From Sphingobacterium faecale (lineage in GTDB: Bacteria > Bacteroidota > Bacteroidia > Sphingobacteriales > Sphingobacteriaceae): DNA of 64,000 nucleotides. Shown one piece after another: positions 33,931-43,254 of this stretch. Position numbers and translations under genes: made by a program. Positions within the stretch are counted from its first letter, which is position 1. Each line of letters opens with the position of its first letter. The DNA lies in assembly GCF_016746095.1 (NCBI RefSeq), contig NZ_JAERTY010000005.1:186001-250000 (forward strand), read 5' to 3'. The notes under the pieces were generated by a model that saw only the letters and a program-made list of their open reading frames with translations, searched no databases and was not told the DNA's origin.

Positions 33931-33977
33931 GCAATAGTATATGGTTCTGTATCGCAGCGGATCCAATCAACAACCAG

Positions 33978-36476
33978 TTACTTTTTTCTCTTTACAAACT
34001 TATACACTTCAAACCATAAAACAGATACCGCTCCTATTCCTAAAGCCAGTGCTAATTCGGACATCGTCAAATCTGTCACTGCGAAAAAATCGGAGAAAGG
34101 TTTAAAAAACAAAATAGAAAACAACATGGCTAAGGTGATTATAATTACCCCTGTTAACAAATTATTCCTGTATTTCATCGTTTGGAATATACTGTAGTAG
34201 AAGGATCTGTTGACAAGACTCAACAGAATATTAGCAAAAATAAGTGTTGTAAAAACCATAGCCCGGGTCTTCTCTTCTGTCCCCCCATGCTGTACAGTAA
34301 TCTGGTAAGCCAAAAGTATGCCTATTGTAATCACAATCCCCTGTACGATACTAATTCCTACCTCCTTCCAATTCAGGAACGTATCGGTCATGAGTCGCGG
34401 AGGGACTTTCATGGTATTCTTTTCCATAGGCTCATTTTCATAAACGATAGAACAGGTAGGCCCCATCACCAATTCTAGAAATATAACATGTACGGGTGTG
34501 AAAATCTGTGGAAATACCCATCCTAAAAACAGTGGTAACGACACGGTCAATATAATAGGTATATGAATTGATATGATGTATTGAATGGCCTTCTTTATAT
34601 TACTGTATATTCTCCTTCCCGCAGCTATGCCGGTGATCAGCTTCGCCAGATCGTCATTTGTCAACACTAATGATGCAGCAGCTTTAGCAATCTCTGTTCC
34701 TTTATCGCCCATCGCTACGCCAATATGAGCAGCCTTGAGTGCCGGTCCATCATTTACACCATCGCCCAGCATAGCGACTACCTCTCCTTTTCTTTTTAAG
34801 GCATTGACCACAGCTAGTTTTGCTTCTGGAAACATTCGGGTAAACAATACATTATTTTCTGCTACCTGTTCCATATCCTGATCGGAGTAATCCATAATCT
34901 CTTTACCTCCGATCACCTTCTCCGTATGTCGGATCCCTGCCTGACTGGCGATGCTCCGCGTGGTATCCGCGTTGTCTCCCGTGATAACCTTCACCTGTAT
35001 CCCCGCATCATAGATCTGTTGGAACACTTCGCTGATACCTGCTTTGGGTGGATCATAAAAAACTACTAGTCCCAAGAACTCAAATTCAAAGTCTTGCTGT
35101 TTAACTGGGAAATTGTAACCATCGAAGGTAGATTTGGCAACCCCGAGAATACGGTATCCTTGCTTGCCTAGTTCTGCTATTAGAGTACGGACCTTGTCTT
35201 TCCCAGCATCGGTAAGCCTCGATACTTGAAGAATGGCCTCCGGAGCACCCTTTGCAGCAATAATCCGTTCTTGATTTTTATTTTCAAAGAGATGCGTCAT
35301 CATTGGAGGTTTGCCTTCCAAAGGATACTCGTGAAAAAGATTATAAGTCTTTCTGAGGTCCTGTTTTTGTGTATTTTGGTACACTTGGTGTAAGGTTTTT
35401 TCCATCGGATCGAACGGAATAGGTTCGCTGCTCCACATCGCATAACTCACGAGCCCATCTATTGATGGACTGTTAAATGAACTGCTGTCATAAGTACGAT
35501 CAGTCTGGTAGTCATAGAGATATTTGAGCTGCATGCTATTTTCCGTTATCGTACCAGTCTTGTCTGTACATATCACCGTAGTACTCCCCAACGTTTCTAC
35601 AATAGAACTACGCTTGATAATAATCCCTCGCTGCATCAACTTCCATGAACCTAATGCCATGAAGGTTGTAAACGCTACAGGGATCTCTTCTGGAAGTATC
35701 GACATGGCTAATGTTAGGCCATTCAACAAACTGTCTAAGAGGTTTCTGCTCTGATAATAGTTGACAGCACATACCATCACAAATATGGCAATACCAGCTA
35801 TAGCCATGGTCTTTACAAACTTTGTAATCTGCAGTTGCAATGGAGACGCTTCTTCTTGTATGTTAGCAATGGATGATCCTATCTTGCCCATTCGGGTTTC
35901 TTTCCCAATTTTATCAACTTTGAAAACGGCGAGACCGGAAACTGTAACAGTGCAACTATAGACATGATTATCGTCACTGTCCACATTTTTAAATATGGAC
36001 ATACTCTCTCCTGTAAGTGAGGATTCATTCACTGAAAAGTCGTTACTATGGACAATCTTTCCATCGGCATTGATCATCTGACCTTCCTCCGTAACGCATA
36101 AATCTCCAACAGCGACCTCGTGTGTAGGAATCTGTATCACTTTCCCGTGTCGAATGACAGTACTGAGTGGCTCATTTAATTTTTCGAGTGCTTCCAGCGC
36201 TTTCTTGCTTCTATTGTCCTGATAAAAGGAAATTGCAGAAACCAGAACAATAGCAACCAACATAAAAGTCGCTTCGCCATAATCACCTACAATCAAATAG
36301 ATTATGGAAATAGCAAACAATAGTATCAACATCGGCTCTTTTAGGATGTCTAACAGCATTTCGAACCAACTGCTCTTATGTAGTCCATCCATTTGATTAT
36401 AGCCAGAAAGTTCTTGTGAAAGCTTCACTTCCTGCTCTGTAAGCCCTTTAAGATGCTCAGGTATATTATAGCCCAT
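33978..36476 (-). CDS. cation-translocating P-type ATPase (P2, calcium type)
   Basis: The product has 832 residues. It has a cation ATPase N-terminal domain (about 5-45), membrane helices at about 45-85, 220-275 and six near the C-terminus, the actuator motif TGES (155-158), the P-domain DKTGT (D305 is phosphorylated) and TGDNADTTRSIA and GDGVNDGPALKAA. The fourth helix carries PEEIPV instead of the PEGLP common in calcium pumps, a variant seen in bacterial P2-type pumps; ion specificity is thus not certain. Calcium or another divalent cation efflux across the inner membrane is likely. Confidence 0.92.
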   Translation of the reverse strand: MGYNIPEHLKGLTEQEVKLSQELSGYNQMDGLHKSSWFEMLLDILKEPMLILLFAISIIYLIVGDYGEATFMLVAIVLVSAISFYQDNRSKKALEALEKLNEPLSTVIRHGKVIQIPTHEVAVGDLCVTEEGQMINADGKIVHSNDFSVNESSLTGESMSIFKNVDSDDNHVYSCTVTVSGLAVFKVDKIGKETRMGKIGSSIANIQEEASPLQLQITKFVKTMAIAGIAIFVMVCAVNYYQSRNLLDSLLNGLTLAMSILPEEIPVAFTTFMALGSWKLMQRGIIIKRSSIVETLGSTTVICTDKTGTITENSMQLKYLYDYQTDRTYDSSSFNSPSIDGLVSYAMWSSEPIPFDPMEKTLHQVYQNTQKQDLRKTYNLFHEYPLEGKPPMMTHLFENKNQERIIAAKGAPEAILQVSRLTDAGKDKVRTLIAELGKQGYRILGVAKSTFDGYNFPVKQQDFEFEFLGLVVFYDPPKAGISEVFQQIYDAGIQVKVITGDNADTTRSIASQAGIRHTEKVIGGKEIMDYSDQDMEQVAENNVLFTRMFPEAKLAVVNALKRKGEVVAMLGDGVNDGPALKAAHIGVAMGDKGTEIAKAAASLVLTNDDLAKLITGIAAGRRIYSNIKKAIQYIISIHIPIILTVSLPLFLGWVFPQIFTPVHVIFLELVMGPTCSIVYENEPMEKNTMKVPPRLMTDTFLNWKEVGISIVQGIVITIGILLAYQITVQHGGTEEKTRAMVFTTLIFANILLSLVNRSFYYSIFQTMKYRNNLLTGVIIITLAMLFSILFFKPFSDFFAVTDLTMSELALALGIGAVSVLWFEVYKFVKRKK

Positions 36477-36613
36477 GACTTGTCGATATATTGTTTTTCA
36501 GGTATTAGATACCAGCTAAATCTACACAAAATAACGTTCATATTTATCTTCATCCCACCCAAGTCAAAAAACCCTCAAAACTAACGGAGAGAAAGAAATA
36601 GCAGCGTTATTAT

Positions 36614-38062
36614 TTATCCTAGGCGACACTTGCCTCTTGGTTGATTGCTTTCGTCTAAAACAATATCGGAGTGCAAGAACTGTGCAGCATCAGCAGACCC
36701 TTGGACTTTGGACGCGCTACGTATCAGCATCTCTTTTTCGAAATCTTTTAACACAGTGTCTCGTAGGCCCATTTTTTTCCAATCGACAAACGGACATTCC
36801 TGCGCTATAATCCGAGCTAAGGATAGCGCATCTAACAGCGCTTGGTTAGCTCCTTGCCCCTTAAATGGACTCATAGGATGAGCTGCGTCTCCCAATACTG
36901 TCATATTTCCAACGGAAGTAAAATCGGACGGAGTTAATTGTCGGCGGTCATACACAGGGTATCCGGATACTTTAGCTACAGGAGTGGCAGCCATAAGCTC
37001 TGGGATAGGACTATGCCAATATGTACGTCGGCAAGCTTCTTCTTTTAGGGCATGAGATCCTAACCTGCTAAGTTGCTGAGCCTCGGATTCGGAGATCGGA
37101 AAACTAAATTGCCACATGACGGAATCTGCCGTATAAGGCATTACATAAAGCCGCTCCTTACCATTAGCAGTCTGAAATACTGTCTCGGAATCTAACAAAG
37201 GACTCTCAAGCTTTTCAAGCTCTACTAAAGGGCAGATGCCCAGTATAACCATACAATCCAAATAACGTAAAGGACTGCTCCCCTCTCCTATAGATAATCG
37301 ACGTACTGTACTACGGATTCCATCTGCTCCGACCAATAAATCGGCCGACGCTCTTCTAATTGTTCCATTCACAGAAAATGACATTTCTAAACGTTGATCT
37401 TCGGTTTCGTGAATATCAATCAACTGGTACCCCCACCGTATAACGTTGTCCTCTCCAAGCTGTTCTAAGATGCTGCTTCGTAAAGACTGTCGTGCTATAT
37501 GTATGTTGGACCGCCTGACGGAAGTTCCTTCCGCTCTAGGAGCAGGTATCCCCCCTCCCCATTGACCTAATACCCGTCCATCTGTGGCATGTACCAGATG
37601 ACGTATAGATACAACACCGCTATTACCCAAGAAAACACCTAAACCTTTCATTGCTTTACTCGCTTGTTGCAATGTAAGCCCATAACCCTGGGACCGTGCT
37701 TCAAAGTCATTGTCGCGTTCGTAAAGTGTAAACGGAATGCTTCTATGGTAGCAGGCGACAGCTAAAGCCATGCCCCCTATACCTCCACCAATGATGGCTA
37801 CATGTGGATAATGCTCTGTATCTGCAATCGGAGGGTGATCTGTCTGTTGTAGACCTGAACCATCGCAACTCATACAGATAGATAGATGCCCGCGAGGACG
37901 CTCAGGAGCAACACCGCTCCGATCAGAATTTTCGAAGCGCTCTAGTTCATATTGGTAGCGTAGTTTTACTTTCTTAGTTAACTTACGCCGTTTTTTTCCA
38001 CGTCCGCGACAGTCTTTACAAGCAGTCCAATACGTCTTGATCGGTGTTATTTGTTCTTTCAA
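36614..38062 (-). CDS. FAD-dependent monooxygenase with N-terminal DnaJ-type zinc-binding motifs
   Basis: The product has 482 residues. From about 85 on it is a PHBH-type aromatic hydroxylase: GGGIGGMALAVACYHRSIPF (FAD-binding GxGxxG), GADGIRSTVRR (DG motif) and LGDAAHPMSPFKGQGANQAL. Residues 1-75 are an extension with two CxxCxGxG motifs (C15/C18 and C63/C66), as in the DnaJ zinc-binding centre, which would bind one zinc. The purpose of the zinc module is not known. The neighbouring FMO-like gene and this one are co-oriented but 170 bp apart. Substrate unknown. Confidence 0.85.
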   Translation of the reverse strand: MKEQITPIKTYWTACKDCRGRGKKRRKLTKKVKLRYQYELERFENSDRSGVAPERPRGHLSICMSCDGSGLQQTDHPPIADTEHYPHVAIIGGGIGGMALAVACYHRSIPFTLYERDNDFEARSQGYGLTLQQASKAMKGLGVFLGNSGVVSIRHLVHATDGRVLGQWGGGIPAPRAEGTSVRRSNIHIARQSLRSSILEQLGEDNVIRWGYQLIDIHETEDQRLEMSFSVNGTIRRASADLLVGADGIRSTVRRLSIGEGSSPLRYLDCMVILGICPLVELEKLESPLLDSETVFQTANGKERLYVMPYTADSVMWQFSFPISESEAQQLSRLGSHALKEEACRRTYWHSPIPELMAATPVAKVSGYPVYDRRQLTPSDFTSVGNMTVLGDAAHPMSPFKGQGANQALLDALSLARIIAQECPFVDWKKMGLRDTVLKDFEKEMLIRSASKVQGSADAAQFLHSDIVLDESNQPRGKCRLG

Positions 38063-38232
38063 TTCTTTTCAATTCTGTCAGGATAAACAAGTCTCTGAAC
38101 CGCTACCCTATGCGGACGTACAAATTTAAAGCAATCTCTCCAAAAAAGCACGCTTTCTTCCTTAAAAAAGGAGTCATTTTGTAACTTATCCTTGAAAACA
38201 TGTAGGCTTTTCTTTACTCAAGTTAAGAAGTG

Positions 38233-39351
38233 TTACAATCCCAGATAATCCATAAGTTCGCGCGCAGCGGCTCTACCCGCACGATTGGCTCCGATAGTAG
38301 AGGCTGAGGGTCCGTAACCTGTGAGATGAATCCGATGATCATTAGCAACCTGAGTCGCGAGCTGACCTGACATTGTTATGCCCCCCTCTTCGTTCATTAG
38401 TTGAAGTGGGATTAAATGATCTAGCGAATGCCGAAAGCCTGTATTCCAAAAAACAATATCTGCATCCAGCGTGGTTCCGTCTTCCCAGCGCACCCCCGTC
38501 TCGGTAAATTCTTTAAACATAGGCTTTCGTTCTAATACTCCTCGATCGAGCATCCATTGAATAGCAGGAGTAATGGGGAGCCCTGTAACCGATACTACCG
38601 AATTGGGAGGTAACCCCTCACGTACGCGTTGGTCTACCATAGCTACAGCTTCCCGCCCGAGCTCGGGACTGAATTCATAGTTTCTAAAATCAGGAGGCCT
38701 GCGGGTTACCCATGTCGTCTTAGCAACCTTTGAAATTTCGCCAAGCAATTGGACGGCTGAAATTCCTCCACCTACTATGATAACTCGCTTCCCAGCAAAC
38801 TCTTCTGCAGTCTTGTAATTCCCTGTGTGCAATTGTAAGCCTTTAAATAGCTCCCAACCGGGGTATTTCGGACAATAAGGTGTCTTCCATGTTCCTGTTG
38901 CGTTAATTATACCTCTGGCATTAAACTGCGTCCCATTGGTATGTACTAAAAAACGCCCGTTGCGCTCGGTGACGCGATTAACTTTTATAGGGCGTATTAT
39001 TGGTAGATTAAACGCTCGCTCGTACTGCTCGTAGTACTTAGGTAACGCAACATTGGCCTGTAACGCTTTGTCTGCTAGATCCACCGTGTCAGAGAAGCTC
39101 ATTCCCGGTAAATCATTTATTCCATTTACATTCTGTAAAGTCAATGAGTCCCAACGATGCTGCCAGGCGCCACCAGCCCCAAACTCATCATCTAAGACGA
39201 CAAAACCATTACCTGATACTAAGCCTGCCTTTTTAAGATAATAGGCTGCTGATAAGCCGGCCTGGCCTGCCCCTATCACCACAATATCTACTTTGTAAAA
39301 TACAGCTATGTTAGATTCCAAAACCTTTGTTTGATTTGAGTTCTTGTCCAT
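38233..39351 (-). CDS. flavin-containing monooxygenase-like NAD(P)/FAD oxidoreductase
   Basis: The product has 372 residues. It has two Rossmann dinucleotide sites, VVIGAGQAGLSAAYYLKKAG (FAD, about 24-43) and VIIVGGGISAVQLLGEIS (NADPH, about 189-206), and a FWNTGFRHSL motif near 302. This matches the CzcO/FMO type of single-component flavin monooxygenase that oxidises hydrophobic or amine substrates. It is divergent from the gene at 39491. Substrate not evident. Confidence 0.88.
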   Translation of the reverse strand: MDKNSNQTKVLESNIAVFYKVDIVVIGAGQAGLSAAYYLKKAGLVSGNGFVVLDDEFGAGGAWQHRWDSLTLQNVNGINDLPGMSFSDTVDLADKALQANVALPKYYEQYERAFNLPIIRPIKVNRVTERNGRFLVHTNGTQFNARGIINATGTWKTPYCPKYPGWELFKGLQLHTGNYKTAEEFAGKRVIIVGGGISAVQLLGEISKVAKTTWVTRRPPDFRNYEFSPELGREAVAMVDQRVREGLPPNSVVSVTGLPITPAIQWMLDRGVLERKPMFKEFTETGVRWEDGTTLDADIVFWNTGFRHSLDHLIPLQLMNEEGGITMSGQLATQVANDHRIHLTGYGPSASTIGANRAGRAAARELMDYLGL

Positions 39352-39490
39352 ATCTCTTGTTCCTAATTCAACCTTATGCGCAGGTCAGATACTATTTCAA
39401 AATACGAATTATAAAGTTTATCAACGAATTGTAAATGTATTAATATAGAACAAGGAATGGTTTTTACTTTTGAGGTATTAAATAATAAAA

Positions 39491-40528
39491 ATGAAAATAA
39501 AAGCCCTTGCGTGTACCTTTTTTGTAATCTTGATTAGCAATCTTACCTATAGCCTCTCCTCCTTCCTTCCTATCAAAGTCGTTAGTAAAATAACAGCGGA
39601 TAGCTCAATGGTGGTTCGGTACCACTTTAAAGAACGTCTGACGTATCATATCTATAGTAATGGCGACACTTCTATTATTTTATATAACCCAGATGGTAGT
39701 GCGCCGGTAATGACATCACAGTACAGAGAGGGATTCGGCAAAGATTATCTTTCTTTTTTAAGCATGGAATATAAACATGGTAAAACCATGTTCGAAGTGG
39801 AGGGTCGAATGATGAATGGTGGCTATCTTTCTTTTAATAGCTACAAGGAAAAAGATACATCGTTGGATAATCAACCTGATTACTATAAGGTTTCGGAGAC
39901 CCTATGGGAAGTAGGTGTTTACAATGATTGTAAAATGTACTATCATGAAGAGGAAAACAACACCCAGACACGGGTTTTTGTCTACAACCGGGAAGATGGT
40001 GTGGATTATAATCCTGCCTGTAAAGCTTTGCTAAAAACGCATGGTCTTCGCGCATTGCCCCTGGAACCTGGTTGGCTCGTCGTCACAGCTGACTTTTTTA
40101 TCGATCAGGACACACAATATGAACTCATAGGTCAGTTGATAAATGATACGACGGACTTTAAACAAACTATTGTTATCAACAAACGAGAGCTGGAATTGCT
40201 CTTTGACAGCTCTCCTGAAGAGTACAGAGAATTTATCGGCACCACACCGCACCCAAACTACTGTGAAGTCATAGGTTGGTCTCAGATTCTGGATGAAAAA
40301 ACTTCTGATTATGTTGTGGAATTTTTAGGTGATATGTGTACTTATTTCAATCTCTATGGCCGTTATGGTCTAAAGGAATTTCAAGCTTACTTTTTAAGAG
40401 CGGCACTGTATCGGAAAGAGCATTATATAAAACACCAGATGTTGAGCAGAAAACAGGCTGATCTATTTTACAAAGAATTATTAGAACATGAGTCTTCCAA
40501 TCTGAAGGAAAATCTGATTGATTTTTAA
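39491..40528 (+). CDS. exported protein of unknown function
   Basis: The product has 345 residues with a signal peptide (about 1-21). Two parts can be seen: a beta-rich N-terminal half (about 30-230) and a helical C-terminal half (about 240-345) with many acidic and aromatic residues. No motif is recognised. It starts 139 bp after the divergent monooxygenase gene and is followed by the tRNA-Ser gene on the other strand. A periplasmic location is likely. Confidence 0.65.
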   Translation: MKIKALACTFFVILISNLTYSLSSFLPIKVVSKITADSSMVVRYHFKERLTYHIYSNGDTSIILYNPDGSAPVMTSQYREGFGKDYLSFLSMEYKHGKTMFEVEGRMMNGGYLSFNSYKEKDTSLDNQPDYYKVSETLWEVGVYNDCKMYYHEEENNTQTRVFVYNREDGVDYNPACKALLKTHGLRALPLEPGWLVVTADFFIDQDTQYELIGQLINDTTDFKQTIVINKRELELLFDSSPEEYREFIGTTPHPNYCEVIGWSQILDEKTSDYVVEFLGDMCTYFNLYGRYGLKEFQAYFLRAALYRKEHYIKHQMLSRKQADLFYKELLEHESSNLKENLIDF

Positions 40529-40592
40529 AAACCGATATCATTCCTAAACCTTCTACGAATCGAATCCCGTGGATCTTCATCCCGCTAGAACG

Positions 40593-40624
40593 AAAAAAAA
40601 CTCCATCTTTCGATGAAGTTTTTT
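40593..40624 (-). terminator. intrinsic terminator of tRNA-Ser
   Basis: On the minus strand, AACTTCATC pairs with GATGGAGTT (one G-U or mismatch) over GAAA, followed by a T-run of eight. It lies directly after the tRNA 3' end. Confidence 0.85.
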
Positions 40625-40625
40625 G

Positions 40626-40713
40626 CGGAGAGAGTGGGATTCGAACCCACGGTACAGTCATCCCGTACACAGACTTTCCAGGTCTGCTCTTTCAACCACT
40701 CAGACATCTCTCC
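40626..40713 (-). tRNA. tRNA-Ser(GGA)
   Basis: On the minus strand the acceptor stem GGAGAGA pairs with TCTCTCC, the anticodon loop CTGGAAA carries GGA, a long variable arm is present as expected for serine, and the T-arm is GTGGGTTCGAATCCCAC. CCA is not encoded. Length 88 nt. Confidence 0.97.
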
Positions 40714-40837
40714 CTAAGCGAGCACGAAGATACAATTTTAAGTCAGTTTTAGAAAAGAAAAATGATTTATTTGGTTAGTTTTATTGTAACAAGGTCAATG
40801 ATAGAAAATTAACTTTGCTTTATACAAATAGAGCAAC

Positions 40838-40867
40838 AAAAAAACCCAACTAAATATAGTTGGGCTC
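40838..40867 (-). terminator. intrinsic terminator of rpsU
   Basis: GAGCCCAACTA pairs with TAGTTGGG on the minus strand over a short loop, followed by a run of seven T. Confidence 0.9.
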
Positions 40868-40885
40868 TTTATGCTGTAACAAGCG

Positions 40886-41077
40886 TTACGCGTTGTCCTG
40901 CTGTAATCCTTGTTTGTAAATCGCTTTTTTAACTTGGATACGACGTGATACAGATTTTTTCTCGAATGCTTGACGAGCACGAAGCTCACGTACTACACCC
41001 GTCTTCTCAAATTTCTTTTTGAAGCGTTTCAATGCTCTATCTAAAGATTCTCCCTCTTTAACATTAATAATAATCAT
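40886..41077 (-). CDS. rpsU: 30S ribosomal protein S21
   Basis: The product has 63 residues and matches S21: MIIINVKEGESLDRALKRF at the start, then FKKKFEKTGVVRELRAR and basic residues to the end. S21 binds the small subunit near the mRNA exit region and helps choose starts. In Bacteroidota it takes part in hiding the anti-Shine-Dalgarno sequence. It is flanked by its own terminator and an unrelated HAD gene. Confidence 0.97.
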   Translation of the reverse strand: MIIINVKEGESLDRALKRFKKKFEKTGVVRELRARQAFEKKSVSRRIQVKKAIYKQGLQQDNA

Positions 41078-41159
41078 AGTTCCTGTATACCTCCTTCCGT
41101 TGCAAAAATTCTTGTGGCTGCAAATGTAAATATTATATTTTAAATATGAAATATTTTTT

Positions 41160-41792
41160 TTACAGTAAATTCCAATCTTTAATAATTTTCTCTAACGGGT
41201 TTTCTTTACTGCATAGAGCTGTATTTATACCTAATAAAGAGGCTGTTTCCAAGTGCTGCGGACTATCGTCAACAAACAAAGTTTTTGAAGGATCTAATCT
41301 ATTTTCGCCCAATACTACACTAAAGATCTCAGCTTCCGGCTTCCGCATGCCCATGAAGTGGGAATAGTATGTCTTCTCGAAAAAGATAGTATTGTCAGTA
41401 ACTCCATATTTATCTTTGATATGTTGCATACAATAAGTATAATGAATCGCATTGTTATTACTCAAAAGGAACGTTCTAAATTTAGTCTGTAACTCAAGTA
41501 ACAGCTCATGCTTTCCTGCAGGGACTCCAACCAACAAAGCATTCCATGCGTTATCAATTTCTGAATCTGTTAACCCAGTATTATTGGTTAATGTTCGAAT
41601 TCCATCTCGAAATTCATCGGGAGTTATATTTCCTTTATCAAAATCATCAAATAATGTAATTTGACCATGATGAGCGAATATTTCTCTTGCATTGGAGATA
41701 CCCAATTGAGTAAAAGCATCTTGTGACTTAATGAAGTCGATCATAAAGATTACATTGCCGTAATCCAAAATAATATTTTCAATTTTTTGCAT
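41160..41792 (-). CDS. HAD-family phosphatase, YihX-like
   Basis: From the ATG at 41792 (MQKIENIILDYGNV; the longer frame to 41849 gives an N-terminus without family similarity) the product has 210 residues. Motif I is LDYGNVIFMID, as in YihX-like HAD phosphatases; motif II is LSNNNAIHYTY, the Lys of motif III is in MRKPEAEIF and motif IV is FVDDSPQHLETA. E. coli YihX hydrolyses alpha-glucose-1-phosphate; the substrate here is unknown. It lies alone between rpsU and tRNA-Met. Confidence 0.88.
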   Translation of the reverse strand: MQKIENIILDYGNVIFMIDFIKSQDAFTQLGISNAREIFAHHGQITLFDDFDKGNITPDEFRDGIRTLTNNTGLTDSEIDNAWNALLVGVPAGKHELLLELQTKFRTFLLSNNNAIHYTYCMQHIKDKYGVTDNTIFFEKTYYSHFMGMRKPEAEIFSVVLGENRLDPSKTLFVDDSPQHLETASLLGINTALCSKENPLEKIIKDWNLL

Positions 41793-41878
41793 AGAAAATT
41801 TTGTTTTCTCGTTACAAATATCGATAATTGCATCACCAAAAGGGAACAATGTTACACTTTTGGTAAATAAAAAAAGCT

Positions 41879-41952
41879 GCGCCTATAGCTCAGTCGGTTA
41901 GAGTAGAAGACTCATAATCTTTTGGTCCCTGGTTCGAGCCCAGGTGGGCGCA
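41879..41952 (+). tRNA. tRNA-Met(CAT), elongator type
   Basis: The acceptor stem GCGCCTA pairs with TGGGCGC (one G-U); the anticodon loop CTCATAA carries CAT; the T-arm is CCTGGTTCGAGCCCAGG. The first base pair is G-C, unlike bacterial initiator tRNA, so this is probably the elongator. A tRNA-Ile with modified CAT cannot be excluded by sequence alone. Confidence 0.93.
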
Positions 41953-41955
41953 CAG

Positions 41956-41989
41956 AAAAAACCCAATCTCCTGATTGGGTTTTTTTATT
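41956..41989 (+). terminator. intrinsic terminator of tRNA-Met
   Basis: AACCCAATC pairs with GATTGGGTT over a TCCT loop, followed by a T-run. Confidence 0.92.
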
Positions 41990-42099
41990 TTCATTTGCAT
42001 CGGTCAATTCTTTGGGAAAAGCCTTCCCTCTTTTTATTAATAAATTCTTATTTTTCTGGCTTATTGTTTTTTACTACCCCTTAATCTGTATGTATCGAT

Positions 42100-42987
42100 C
42101 TATTTCCCGTCCTGAAATTCGATCCCACTCCCGTCAAATACCTGCTTAATTGCATTCTTGTAATTTGTAATGACATAGGGATTGTCCGGTGCTAACTCAT
42201 AAGCTTTCTTAAAATAATAGATACTAGTATTGTGATCTCCCAAATCAACGGGTAAATGAGTCCGGGCTGCACCAGCATTGAGATACCCTAAGTAGCCATG
42301 AGGGTAAAGTGTTATGGCTTGTTCAAAATATACTATAGCTTTTCCATACAACTTTTGATTGTAAAATGATAGGCCCACGTTATTAAGGGCTGCTTCGCGA
42401 TAGCTTTCATCAACTGTTGCTAAGAAAGAAAATATGGCATTAGCTTGTTTATACTTCTCTTGCCTAAAAAGTGCCTTCGCTCTTTGAAAGAGCTCTTCAA
42501 ACTCATCACCAGTTATTCTTTTCTTGTCATACAGTTCTAAAAGCTCCATTGCTTCCCGTGTAGTCTCACTATCGAAGAAATCGAAAGCCTGATACTTCAT
42601 AAAATCTGGATCTAATCTACTACCGTCTTTGAGACAACTCAACCGTTTATAAAACATCTGAAGAAGAAAGCTGTAATGATAGGACACGCCTGTCTTAACG
42701 GTTCCGTCTCCCATAATCTGATAGCATGGTGAGGGATATTCTTCTGTTTTTTTCGTAACAGGATAGTAGATAGGCATAGAGTCTATCAGCACATATTTGC
42801 TATATAGTCCTGTGTATTTACTAGATTTGTTGGTGGCGTAATTTTGGAAATCCTGATAGTAATTAAAATACACATTGTGTAGGGTATTTTGGTTATTGTC
42901 TCGAGAAGTGAAGCCTTGAGCCTTAGTAGATGTTTCGAGAAACATATTCGATATTACAATTAAGATTATAAATCCGTTTTTTTTCAT
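42100..42987 (-). CDS. exported TPR-repeat protein
   Basis: The product has 295 residues with a signal peptide (about 1-24). The C-terminal half (about 165-290) holds three to four tetratricopeptide repeats (AKALFRQEKYKQANAIFSFL; AALNNVGLSFYNQKLYGKAI; SIYYFKKAYELAPDNP). The N-terminal half is of unknown fold and contains cysteines and many tyrosines. TPR proteins serve as interaction scaffolds; nothing nearby identifies the partner. Confidence 0.8.
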   Translation of the reverse strand: MKKNGFIILIVISNMFLETSTKAQGFTSRDNNQNTLHNVYFNYYQDFQNYATNKSSKYTGLYSKYVLIDSMPIYYPVTKKTEEYPSPCYQIMGDGTVKTGVSYHYSFLLQMFYKRLSCLKDGSRLDPDFMKYQAFDFFDSETTREAMELLELYDKKRITGDEFEELFQRAKALFRQEKYKQANAIFSFLATVDESYREAALNNVGLSFYNQKLYGKAIVYFEQAITLYPHGYLGYLNAGAARTHLPVDLGDHNTSIYYFKKAYELAPDNPYVITNYKNAIKQVFDGSGIEFQDGK

Positions 42988-43164
42988 TTTTGATCTATAT
43001 AAATTCTACTATTAATAATTAAGATAAACGGGTGTATGTCCTGATCTTAAAATTAATCGAATTAACAAATTTTAATTTAAAAAAAGGCTTTCTTTAAGAT
43101 AAGTTTGTGATGCTTTATAATTCGTAGTCTTTGTCGCAGGAATAGCAAAGGAAAGCAGTTATCG

Positions 43165-43215
43165 TAGAATAAAAGAAGGCCTCTGTACCGACAATTTTCA
43201 TCGTTGGTTCAGGAG
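43165..43215 (-). terminator. hairpin with T-rich tail, probable terminator of the locus C downstream operon
   Basis: On the minus strand GGCCTCCTGAACCAAC pairs with GTCGGTACAGAGGCC with a few mismatches, followed by TTCTTTTATT. It lies 40 bp after the DapA-family gene, the last of the operon. Confidence 0.7.
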
Positions 43216-43254
43216 GCCCACATCAGATTATTCTTAGTCCCGGAGTAGCTCTTA

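Noticed and set aside
41879..41952. Initiator tRNA-Met
   Set aside because: The first acceptor pair is G-C and the anticodon stem lacks the three G-C pairs of bacterial initiators.
40593..41989. Similar CCCAA/TTGGG terminator stems after ssrA, rpsU and tRNA-Met as a special element
   Set aside because: Short GC stems of this kind with T-runs are ordinary intrinsic terminators in this phylum; the similarity is not remarkable.
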